Shown here: piece by piece, positions 14,255 through 25,233 of the stretch
Layout of the letters: each line of letters starts with the position of its first letter
Numbering within the stretch: the first letter of the stretch is position 1
NCBI RefSeq assembly: GCF_900496995.4
Contig: NC_044012.1
Location: 21,862,759 to 21,926,758, forward strand
Reading direction: 5' to 3'
Length of the DNA stretch: 64,000 nucleotides
DNA from: Aquila chrysaetos chrysaetos
Lineage: Eukaryota > Chordata > Aves > Accipitriformes > Accipitridae
Made by a program: the position numbers and the translations under genes
Notes under the pieces: generated by a model
Database searches by the model: none
What the model was told of the DNA's origin: nothing
What the model saw: the letters and a program-made list of their open reading frames with translations, nothing else

Positions 14255-17181
14255 TGCTGACTAGACCTGACCTGCTCCTTTTCCCAAGCTGGAGTATTCT
14301 CCCACAATCTTCCAGTCCATTCTCCTCACATATATTTCTTTCTTTTCCTTTCTTGTCTTGCAACTTTTAAACTTTTTCCAGTGTGTTACATTTTGTATAT
14401 TTTAAAACTTTAGTTTTCAAGCTTTCCTGATCCTGTCTTTCTCCCTCCTTCAACCCTTTGCTTGCCAGGCTCCCCCATGCCCCAGTGGATGAAGCACAGT
14501 GCTGAGCATGCATCCAGCAGTCCATGGGAAGCCTGTTTGGAGTGAACCCCACCAGAGGCCCTAGCCTTATGGTGATGGGAAGGGTTCAGGTGAACCCCTG
14601 AGGACTACGCCCTTCCTCTCTCCTCTCCAGCATAAGGCATGGGATAGCAGGTATTTGCTGCCTGTAGTTCAGATGAACGCTGTGACTTCACCCTGCTCTC
14701 CGCATATCACGTTGTAGAGGGGTCGATGCATCGATGCACACAGCAATAGAACGATCAGCTACCTCACTGGCATGAGACATAGCATTGTGTGAGCAGCAGC
14801 CAAGAGACAGGTTTTGGTATAGTCCAGCCTGTCATTGCCCCCCCCCCCTTTTTTTTTTCCTAACAGGGAGTCAAGTAGATTTAATCATCAGATTGTTTAG
14901 ATGGCAGTAGCGCTGGTAAGTTTTTTGTTGTTGGGATTGGATTTTTTTGCGTGGGGTCACTGAAACTAAATGGCCTTCTATAAATATGATTGAAGATCGA
15001 CATGTGCGTTTCACTTCTATAAAGGAATGGGATTTGTTTCGGTTTTTTGTTAGCAAACATACTGATTTCTAGCAAGGACAGATGTTAGTGTTTAATGTTA
15101 TTAGCTGTGCTGAAATGCTGCTTCTGTTCCAGCTGCACAGTGTACAGTCTCTTTGGGGATTTTCTTTCACTTTCCTTTTTTTATGTGACTTGGTCAAGCT
15201 CATCTGGCAAGGGTCATGTAAAACTTGTGTTGGTTTGGGGTACTTGAGCAGCAGGAGGGGACAACATCTTGTCCTTTTGGCTGCCTGTGGTTATTTTGAA
15301 ATTGGGAGGAAAAGACCCAGCATTTGTCTCATCTGTGGTGCTGGGTTTTCTTCTGGTGGTGAGAAAGCATCTCAGCAGCTCCTGCTGGATTTGAGAAGTT
15401 GTCTTCTGTTTTTCTCCTCAAATCTGTTGTACTTCCTACTTCTCTGTCTTGGTAGGACCTCAGCTGAGGGGATTGAATAGAGGGAGTGAAGGGAGTGTGG
15501 CAGTGGGATTATAAATTCCTTTCCTTCAGCAAAGCTCTTCGCGTCATGCTCCTTATACAGATGCTTCAGCCAGCGCAGCTGGGATTCACCCCTTCTTCAA
15601 GTGTCAAAATGCGCCGATTCAAACACTGATGGTAAATGGTGAGGAAGTGGGGGGATGCTGAATTGTATTGCACACATTTACATCTTTTTCTTCTTCGCAT
15701 TGTGAGCGCAATCAAAAGCAAAGATTCTCTTTATTTACTTGAAGAAGATCTGTTACACATTTTCCCTGCCTCTGCTACCCGCATACTCCTCATGGTCTTT
15801 CTGCTCCAGCATCTTTCTGTCTGGAGTTCAAACACAACCTTGCACTGGTTGCACCTGTCAGCCACGATGAACACTTTCCCTATGATCTGGAACTGTTTCT
15901 GGGCACTTTCTTTTCCAGTTCAATGGCAAGCATCAGTAGTATAAATATGAGCTCAAAACCTTGTCTGGTTCTTCTTTTAAGTTTGCTTTCTGCTGTTTTA
16001 GTTGCTTCAGGTCATGGTTTCAGTTGAGTGTTTGGTCTGCCAGTTCATGATCCAGGTGTTCTCACCATGCAAAAGAAGTCGAATGTCCCTAAGGCAGGAA
16101 AGGTGAAAGTCTAAGACCTTTACACCTTAAAACAGGTTGTCAGAGCAAGCTACCCCATTCAGGGTGATACGGAAACCATGAAACCTTGGAGAGGAGAGTT
16201 GGGAAAGGGTGTAAGAGAATTAAGGATTTGAGCATGGGACTGTAGTAGGTTGAACACAGATGTCACTTTGAGCATGCTCTCTTTTGTGAATGGTGAATTC
16301 CTTTTTAGTGTGTGACCTCTTCAAGGATTTTGAACTTAACAACTTTTGAACTTGAACATGCAAAAATTCCCCAGTCTGAAATGTAGTGACCACAGTAGGG
16401 CAGCTTTTTGGGATCTCACAGCTGAGATTACCCTGCATGGCTGTTGAAGGTGGAGATTGTAATTTATTCCAACTTCCCCTATTATTGCTCTCCAAATTAA
16501 AATTTTGCCTGGTATATCAGGTTTAGTTGCTTAAATGAAAGGTTCATAAAGCATCTGATAGCAGTTTAAAATCCAGTCGCTTCTTGCATGTCTTTTCTGC
16601 GTAGAGGGATACTGCAATCCCACTATTCCCGTGCCGGTTGTGTGTACCAAGGAGGACCTATGCTTTACCAGGCTGTCACCTGGGAACAGTGCACCAGGTC
16701 ACTCAAAAATACGTGTCCATCCTCTTGTCCCTCCATTGGTTTTATGGGATGTTGCTGTGCCTTGCTTATCTAGGGAAACAAGCATTCAACCAAACAGAGT
16801 TTTATACGTGATACTTAGGGTGTGTCTTAGAGCAGCCCTTCTGAGTAGAGTTTATTGACCATTTGTTGTTGCTATTGAGGCATGATACTTCTTCAGGAGA
16901 AAGCAAAGCACACAGCTGAGGCAAGCTATAGTACTTAATGCAACTCCTGAAGAGAGATCTAAGCTCAAACCATTTAGTTTGTTCTCTGCAGAGTTAAAAT
17001 AGTTAAGACCAAACTGGAAAGTTAGCAGCATGCTGTCCTCTACCAACCACTTGTTCCTGAAGTGTTACAGGCAGATGATATTCCTCCCTGTGATTATTTT
17101 TTCTTTTCCCTAATTTATAGGTGCCTGTTAGTTCCTCAGACAACTTTTGATACAGGTGTCTCTTCCCACAGCAGTTCTGAC

Positions 17182-17187
17182 AATAAA
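17182..17187 (+). terminator. candidate PDPR polyadenylation signal (proximal)
   Basis: AATAAA followed by T/GT-rich sequence (about 17190-17220), a usual arrangement for a cleavage site. It would give a 3' UTR of about 2.9 kb. Confidence 0.45.
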
Positions 17188-20100
17188 ATTGTGTTTTATG
17201 AGCTACTTTTGTCATTATGTCTGCTTAGGTTTATTTTATGTCTAGATCTATTGACTTTTCAATAGCAAAAATAGAGAGTGAAAATAATTTTCTATCATGC
17301 TGATAGATACAGCAATGCTTTCTGTAATGTTACGTTTGCTGTTTGAGACTTAGAGATAGGTGGTTTGATAATTGTCAGTCTTGCAGCTCATTAACGCCTA
17401 CTCTGGCTTTCCCTGCTATGAATTCTGATTCTTGTTTTTTATCAGAACCTGTAGTCTTCGGCTGCTGTTCATGCTTAGTTGATTTAATTTCTGGCAGCTA
17501 TTTTTAACCTTATAATGTTAAAGAATAGTTTGCCTTCACCAACTTGAATACCTGTCCAGGGGTCAGTTGAATAGCGTGTTTTAAAGTAATGCTAGACACT
17601 GAGACCGAGAAAGGTCCTTCTAGTGTAGTGTTTTCTTCCAGAGGTATTAAACGGTGATGTAAGACTCTAATCCCTTTATCTGATGACTAAAAGTAGAGTG
17701 CCTAAAAAAAGAACAACAAAATCAGTTACCACCTTTAGTACACCTTCAAATTAGAAAATTAGAAATCGGATCTTGGAAGCTGCTAGTCTTCCAAGCCAAG
17801 ACACAGTCTTAGCATCTAAGATGCTGAATAACATGGACTGTAAAATTATGCATCATGATTCTCATCCTTAAAACTGCCTCAAAATGCTTTCTGCTGAGAA
17901 AGGTGGTTTGTTCTCATTCTGCATGGTAAGACTATGAACCTTGGATGGGAAATACTAAAATAGCATCCCCCTCCTCTGCACTGAAAGGGGTAGTGGCCTC
18001 GTTCCATGCTGAAGCAGCAGCAGCAGGTCTGCCCTGTGCACCTCGTATGTAGCAGTCGCAGGGTTGTTACCAGTTTTCTGAGTCTTGCTGTCCAGAATGG
18101 GAACAGTCCTGTAGATTTTGCTGATACAGGCATCTTTGCAAGGGAAGCTAAGTGGAGTTTAGTATGAGAAAATAATTTATCTTTTTGGCTAAAATACTTT
18201 AGGTTGAGCATAACACATTTTAGGATAAACTTATTACCCATCAGTGACAAATTTTAGGGAAAGTGTGGCCTGTGGGTAGCGTACACTTGGCATGTGTAGG
18301 CTTGTTTTTTCTTACCCCAGAAGGCAACATCTGAGTGGGTTTGCTGGTGTAGTGGTGGTGAATCCATCTACCTGTACAGCATCCCTGTAACGCTGGGAAG
18401 GGCTTGCTTGCCCAGGTGTTGTCTATAGAGTAGTGTGGGGAACTTGTGTAAGAGGTAGCACTTACTGGGCAGCCTCTTCAATTAAATGATTTCTCCAGAG
18501 GTATTACGTTGTCTTACCCTTGTTGTGTCCTTTCCTGAGTTCTCATGTTTTGTTAGTCCTTGAGTGAGTACTGAAAGGCTTGAGTAAAAATGGTATTAGA
18601 GAAGAGGGTGTTTATTAGTCTACTTAGGGTTGATGATTTCTGTTCCAGGAAGATGTTACACTGATTTTTCCCATCTATTTTTGCCAGACTTAGTTTCTTC
18701 TTGTCTTCTCTGTGCTGACTCCAGTATCCAGATTTGATCTGCCTTGTTGGACAGTTTCGTCTTATTATTTTGTGGCAAGGAGAGGAGGCTATGTGAAACT
18801 TCCACTGCATCTCCAAGTCTTGGTGTAAGCTTGGATTATTCCTTTCTACTGTCGCATTCAAGCTGCTACTGATGATGTTGCTGTTCCTGCAACACCTCTG
18901 AACTGCAGCCTGTGCTGCTGTAGGACCTCTTGTGCGCAAGGTTCTTCTCTTCATTCTACCTGATGCTTCATCATCTGAGCCAGGTTGGTTCTAGATCTGT
19001 GTCTCTGCCTCAATTTAAGCTCTTCAACTTTTAGACTGTGCAGATACCAACACCCAGACTCCCGGGGGGGTTTGTGGCCGCTGTGTATTCCATCATTTAG
19101 CCCTCCTTCTCCCTGTGCCAGGGTTTTCCCACTCTTAACACTTCTCTGATCTCCTTCCTCAGGCAGTGGAGCACATTAGTTCCTTTTGCCTATCAAGACC
19201 GAGGCATGGTGAAATAAAAACAGGCAAGGGGATGCCAGAGTGGCTGAGCTGAGGCGGAAGGAGAGGCGTGATTGCGGTTTGATCCTTTGCCCATTACTTA
19301 ACCACTTAAGCCCAGCCTTGGAGAGATGATCAGCCCTGATTCCCAGCTCAGGGAGCATTTTCCTCTGCAGCCTTAGTGCCGGACAAGCGCTGAGTGATAG
19401 CAATGGCTCTGGGCAGAATCGGGACAGCGTTATTGAGGAAGCGAGAGTGGCGGTGACACTTATTTTCCAACATACATTTCCCTCTCACATTTTTTGTTGT
19501 GACGAAGGAAATGGTGCTGCACGGGGGAGGCGGGGAACGTGCACACGCAATTGCTCAAAACACTTGTCTGTCTCTGGCACATTCTTGCAACTGTAAAGGT
19601 ACAGCAAAGACATCACTAACCTTGTCCTTCCAGCACACTTTAAACAAAATGATTACGTTTTGGGAAGAAATCTATATAAACAAGGTAGTTTCCATGTTTG
19701 CAGGGGGGGAAGTCACTTGCAAGGGCAGAAGTCGTTCTTACTTAAAACAGAGTGCTTAGCTTCTGATAACGTCCAGCAGAACGTTCACAACCTTCAGATT
19801 TGTCTTCCCGAATGATTTTATTATAATACTTGGTCAGGTTAATTTGCACCCATTTCAGGATGCTTTTCTGTTTTAAACTACCTTTTCCTTAACTGATTGT
19901 TTGGATTTTCATTTAAAAAAGAAAGCATTCAGTCAAGGAACAGGACTTGGGGAAGGAGGGGTTAATGTCATCAGATGATTTCAAGCTGTCTCTAAAAAGC
20001 ATTTGAAAATTTTCTTTGCACTTTAAACTTTCCTTAAGCATCGTGACTGTAGTGGTGCTTATAGCCCTAGGCAAGTGCAGTCTTTGCATTTGAGGGAGGA

Positions 20101-21806
20101 AAAAAAAACTTTAAATATTTGTAAATGCCTTAAAGCTTTAGGTGAGGTATTTGGGCACTGATTGTGCCTGCCATTTGATTTTCTTCCTGGAAAACTGCGT
20201 GCTGAGTGTACAGAGCAGACACAAACGTCGGCAGATATTTTTGAGCAAGCACAGGGGATGGCGGAAGCTGCTATTGCAGCATGCTGCTGGTCTGAGGCTG
20301 GAATTTGTATTGAACTAAACTAAATGAGCTGGGAGCCCCTGTGCTTGTACAGCTGTCTGTGCTGACACCTTCCCTTTTTTCCCCTCCAGAAACGGATTTA
20401 TTCACTATATTGCTCATGCTATAATGCGTTTTCTTCTTTCTTTAAAGAAAGAAGCCTGGGCTGGTGTAGAGTACTCTGTGAGTGTCCCGTTCCATTAAAG
20501 GAAACAAAATTCTCTGCGTGAATGCTTCCCTGCTGTACCAGCTGACATTTGGAGGCAGGAGTCAGGAGAAGCGGGAGCGGAGGGGATCTGCTGGTGCCCG
20601 TAATGTTTGTGGAGATGGCTCTGAGACTTCTCATCTCCCATTTGTCTCAAAGCTCTGCTGGATTCCTGATGTCAGGCTGGCTTCTGAGTTACAGCACAAA
20701 ACAAAGTGCTGCTTTGCAGGTACTGATGTCCCTGAAGTCCTTGACAGGTTCTCCTGCATCTCATGGTCAGGCTTGCGGCAGGACACGTCCCTGCTCATAC
20801 ATGCTTCTGCCAGAGAAGCAACCCAAGCTGTGCTTGGGGGAAAGGAGTGTGCCTGTGGTGTGAATGCAGTTGTTTCCAGACCGCCTGCCAAGCAGCTGGG
20901 TGATGGTAATGTTTCCTGAGTCTTTGGAAAGAGTTGGGTAAAACCCTTTTTGGCCCAGATCAACTCCTTGCTGCTGCCCCTGAGACAACATGCTTTCTTT
21001 CTGTCACTTTCTGCTCTGTTCCCAGCTGTGCACGTGTGACAGCTCCTGCTGTCACTGGTTTTACAGGAGACCTGAGCTCTGTGGGAGAAGGGTTCCCTGC
21101 TTCTTGGACCCAGTGCAGTTCTTCCCGAGCAGAGACTGCCATCTTGTGAACTCTACCATTGCTTCTGGTTATTGGGTGCACCAATTTACTTGTCCAAAGC
21201 CCCTTCATGCTTTTATCAAATCTCCTGAGACCAGATTTTAAAGGGCTGGCAGGGCTTCGGAAGTGTGCTACTGCTGCAGTTTTAAGAACAACTGAAGTTT
21301 GAACCTGTGAAAACATTTTTACTAGTGCCTTACACTTGTGAATGTTGTGCAATGGATGTAGCTGAGGTGGGACAGAGCAAGGAGCAACTTCAGTAGCATG
21401 GTTCCCCATCCACTACAGCCATCTCCCTCTCCCCTCGCAGGGTCATGGCAAGCAGACACCGGCAGATTGGCTCTAGCAGTGCGGGGATGGTGATTTTTTT
21501 AATCCCTTTGACCTCTGGGGTTGTAGAAATGTTAAACTGTAAGACCTCATGCCAGGTGGTCTGTCTTTGAGAGGAGCAGTGGTCTTAACTCTGCCGGCTT
21601 TGGATTCAGGGGGGTTTAGGAGAGACAAAGCTGCTCTGATTGTTAGACCCTGTGGTGGAGGACATGGACAGTTGTTCCCAAGCGCACAAGTCAGGGTGAG
21701 TTTGCTGCTCTCCGCTGAGGCCATGTTGTTATCTGTGCTGTATTTATATCATGCTTTATTTCATTTAATATTTTGGTTGGCTTCAATGTTGCTAGGTTTG
21801 TATATT

Positions 21807-21812
21807 AATAAA
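21807..21812 (+). terminator. candidate PDPR polyadenylation signal (distal)
   Basis: AATAAA after an AT-rich stretch. It is the last plus-strand signal before the convergent ST3GAL2 3' end, and would give a 3' UTR of about 7.5 kb. Confidence 0.4.
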
Positions 21813-22508
21813 GAGGCATTTTAACTACTCCCGAATTTGGCAATTTCTTACACAAGAGCCTTGTCTGTCTTTCAGGATCCAAACCCCCTGGTCATCTGGA
21901 CGGGATCCTGCAGGGACACTGGGCCTGTTGCAGAGTCCAGCCTTTGGTGGTGGGAGCTGGGAACTTGGGAGCTGGAGCAAGCCCTGGCCCTGCTGGGTCA
22001 CTCCAGGGAGAGTCCCTTCCCCTGCTGTGCCTGCACCCGCTTTCAAAATTACGTCCTTCAAGAGTTTGTCCATGTCCTCCCCTGCGCCTGTGCGGGGCCT
22101 TGGGGGCATGGGCCGTTTGGGACCGGAGCCTCTTTTTTAGGCTCCAAGGATGGTCAGGAGGGCTGTATGGGACACGGACACAGGGTCTGGGTGAGCAGTG
22201 GCATCACCTAACCGCGGGCTTTGGCTGGAGGGGTTGTGTCAGGACTCTGCCACTGGGCACCCAGGCCAGCATGGGGCCAGGTTCAGCTCCTGCTCCAGTG
22301 GACGGGCGCTAATCACAGCCAGTGGCTGATGTCAGCCCAGCTACAGCCCAGACGGAGAGGACAGCAGAGCATCCTCTCGGCCCCACCAACCCTCCTGCTC
22401 CCTTTCCCTCCTCTCCCAATCCCACCGACGCCTGGTCTTGGGTGCAGGCGAAGCCATAGCAGGCAGGACTACTGGAAGGAAAACACAGAGCGATTCCGAT
22501 GCATGTTT

Positions 22509-22514
22509 TTTATT
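22509..22514 (-). terminator. ST3GAL2 polyadenylation signal
   Basis: AATAAA on the minus strand, 2.7 kb downstream of the stop codon. This fits the long 3' UTR known for mammalian ST3GAL2. Confidence 0.55.
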
Positions 22515-22910
22515 GACTTTTAAAAAAAAAAAGTTGTTTTAAGACAGTTGTGTGCAGAAGTACCCATGTACACAGAGGCTACGGGCGAAGCCACCTGCCT
22601 GCTAGCTCTAGGTCGGAGCAACTGGTCTCTCCCTCTCCTGGCGGAGTGGGAGGCGACGGGCGCTCGATCAGGCACCGCGTGATGAAGACTACCTCTGCCA
22701 GGTGGGCAAGCCTGGGCACCTCCTCCCTGCCTGCCCCCCTGCCTGTAGCCTCTGCCTACATCTCCTCTATGTACAGTACAGTGGTGCTCCTCCTCGGCGG
22801 CACACCCGCGGCCCCCTCCCCGCCAGGCGTGCAGCATGTTCCTCGTGCGTGGGGCTGGCAGCCACTCTGCGAGAGAAACAGAAGGGGTCGCGAGTCCTAG
22901 CGGGACAGCT

Positions 22911-22953
22911 TAAATAATAATAATAAAAATAATAATCATAATCATAATAATTA
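22911..22953. repeat. AAT-rich microsatellite in ST3GAL2 3' UTR
   Basis: Imperfect AAT units with interspersed CAT. Simple repeat. Confidence 0.8.
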
Positions 22954-24987
22954 AAAAAAGGGGGGGGGCTAGGGGAAGGAAGTTAGCCAAAAAAAAAAAA
23001 ATAGGGCAGCAAGGAGCCATGAGCGCGCCCTTCGCCGGATGCCGGCCTTGTGCTGCTGGCGGGTTTGGTACCTGGCGCCTTCGCTCGCCCTGTGATTGTC
23101 TGGCCTGGCTCTGCTCAGCTGGGACAGGAACTGGTCCAGCCTCATCACGCTGGATTTGGCCTCTCCAGCCACCAGAGTGGTGGCCTGGATGCATCCCTCT
23201 TCCCCCAGCAGCACTTCCCAGCTAAGATCCAGCCTGGCGCAAGGAGGGAAGCAGGTACGACTGCCAGATAAATCGGCCAAGCCCCTACCACCGGTGCGGG
23301 TGCGGGCACAGCCTGGCATAGCCGACAAGAGATGGTCAAGGCACTCATTGTTGCTCATGGTTTTGTGTTTTTTATTTTTCTTCCCCTAAAAAAAAAACAA
23401 CCCAGGAAGGTGGAGACTGAGGCTTGCTGCAACCTGCCTCTGCATCCCAGGATTCAGAGCTGGCCGTGGCGGTCGCAGGCAGGCTGCTCGTGCCAGGGTG
23501 GCACCGCTTCTACCAAAACCCACCACGAAACTCAGGGCTTCAAAGCCCTGCAGACAGAAAAGATGAATTTGCCCAGCCCAGGAGATGCACACTGCCTGCT
23601 CCAGGTGACCCAAACCCTCATGTTTCACGATTGCAGAGAGAGAAACCTCAAAAAAAAAGAGAACAAAAACCCTGAAAAACAACCAAACCGAAGCAGAGAA
23701 ACAGGTAAGAGGCTGCTACAGAAAAGCCAGATACAAAAGGGTAAAAAAACCCCTCCAAGCCCAAAAAAACCTATGATGATTGTTCCTCAAGTAACTATTG
23801 CAACCAGGTGGTATGGGCAGGGCTTCCCCTGGCTGGGCTCCAGCGCTGCAACCCCTGCCATAGTCTTGGCACCTTGGGGCTTGTGTCACTGCCATGCCAG
23901 GCACCCATCATCGTCACCAGCTGTGCAGGCGGAGGGTCCCTCTCTGGGGGAACTTTGCCGTGATTGCCTTTTTCTTGAGCTTTTCATATCTACTAAAAAA
24001 AAAACAAAACCAAAACTAACCCACCCGCCTGATTGACCCAAAGAAAGTGGTTTTAATTACACCTCTGGGGAGGCAGTTTCCTTCTGCAGCACCCCGTCCC
24101 ACGCCGCAGGGCAGCCTGTCCAGCCCGAAAAGCCCCCGGCGACCCTGAGGGCACCGGCTGTACTAGACCGGTGTAAACCAAGCCCCACCCTCACAAACGG
24201 AGCAAAGACTTTGGGATTTCAGCTTCTCACCAGAGCTGTCTGTTTATAGCAACACAAAAGCACGGTTCATTCACCCACTAAAGCTATCTCTAATCTGGTT
24301 TTTCCCAGCCTGAAAGTGAAGGGAAATCACGTCTCCTTCCCTCCGGTGGGGCAGGACCCACCGTTGCATCCCACATCCCTCGAGCATCCTGCGAGGGAGC
24401 CCGGCCAGAGGGACCGGGCGTCAGCTCCTGCAGATTTCTTAGCTGCCTTTTACATGGTTGCCCCTGAAATCCGTCCTACCCTTCCGCAATCTTCAGGTAG
24501 AGAAGAGGGGATGCTCAGCCCCGAAGCCGGGGTTCCTCTCCATCTCCCAGCCCGGCTGTGCCAGCAGCCACCAGCCTGCAGTGGAGCATCGGTGACGGTC
24601 GGCTTCCCGTGGCTGCCAGCTCCCTGTGATGGGTCCATGCGCTTGCAGCCGCGCTGGGACCTGCTTGTGTGCTGGGAGCCTTCCCCAGGGAAGTGACTGT
24701 GGCGGCTGCCCCAGGTGGGTAAAAAAAAAAAAAAAAATATCAAAATAAAGGAAGAAAGAAGCAGCTGGTTCCACTGGCGAGGCTGCTCAGCCGCCATGTC
24801 TCCCTCGGCCCGGATGTAATGCTTGGGTGCTCCCCAAAGTCACCCGGCTTCGGGGGGTGGGGTGGTTTTTTGTCTTTTTTTAAAAAGAGCAGCATTTGGT
24901 TTGACTGTAAAGAGATGTGAGGCGGATGCCCCCACCGCCTGGTCAGTTGCTGATTGTGTTTACAAATCCTTTCTCAGCTGGGTTTCT

Positions 24988-25029
24988 TAATAATAATAAT
25001 AATAATAATAATAATTAATAATAATTAAA
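24988..25029. repeat. (AAT)n microsatellite in ST3GAL2 3' UTR
   Basis: About nine near-perfect AAT/TAA units followed by imperfect ones, close to the stop codon of ST3GAL2. Confidence 0.9.
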
Positions 25030-25233
25030 AAAAAGCAAAAAGTCTCCTTTAGCTCTGAACCTGATTGGCTGCTGGAGGCACCAAATATCGCCGGGGGCGG
25101 CTCTGTCAGTGGTGCGGGGCCGCACTGCCCACCCGGCGCTCATCGCCCGAGGCCACCGGGGAGACCCTCGCCATCTGCCCCCGCGGGCAGCCGGGACCCA
25201 GCTAGCGCAGGGGAGCCGGAGGAGACGCAGCCC

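Larger units (their letters stand above)
14255..21830 (+). other. probable long PDPR 3' UTR / intergenic DNA
   Basis: No conserved coding segment was found on either strand. Canonical AATAAA signals on the plus strand occur at 17182-17187, 19213-19218 and 21807-21812. The last lies about 700 bases before the poly(A) site of the convergent ST3GAL2, so the PDPR transcript may run to about 21.83 kb, or end at a nearer signal. There is a C11-T10 run near 14838-14858. Open frames of 130-150 codons here show no family signature and look accidental. Confidence 0.5.
22490..25233 (-). other. ST3GAL2: ST3GAL2 3' UTR
   Basis: This is the region downstream of the ST3GAL2 stop, up to the minus-strand AATAAA at 22509-22514 (TTTATT on the plus strand). 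It contains two AAT-type tracts (about 22911-22953 and 24988-25029), read as U-rich UUA repeats in the mRNA, and a poly-A run near 24721-24736. The long plus-strand open frames here (for example 23332-24036) are antisense and show no recognisable protein. Confidence 0.65.

Noticed and set aside
15082-15480. 132-codon open frame rich in Leu/Phe after PDPR
   Set aside because: Composition reflects T-rich 3' UTR sequence; there is no homology, no splice structure and no conserved start context.
20482-20919. 145-codon open frame between PDPR and ST3GAL2
   Set aside because: No family signature; overlapping frames on both strands are equally open.
23332-24036. 234-codon plus-strand open frame
   Set aside because: Antisense to the ST3GAL2 3' UTR, lysine-rich because of A runs, with no recognisable domain.
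25055-25075. CCAAT-box-like 'ctgattggctgctgg'
   Set aside because: Lies in the ST3GAL2 3' UTR just downstream of the stop codon, far from any start site.
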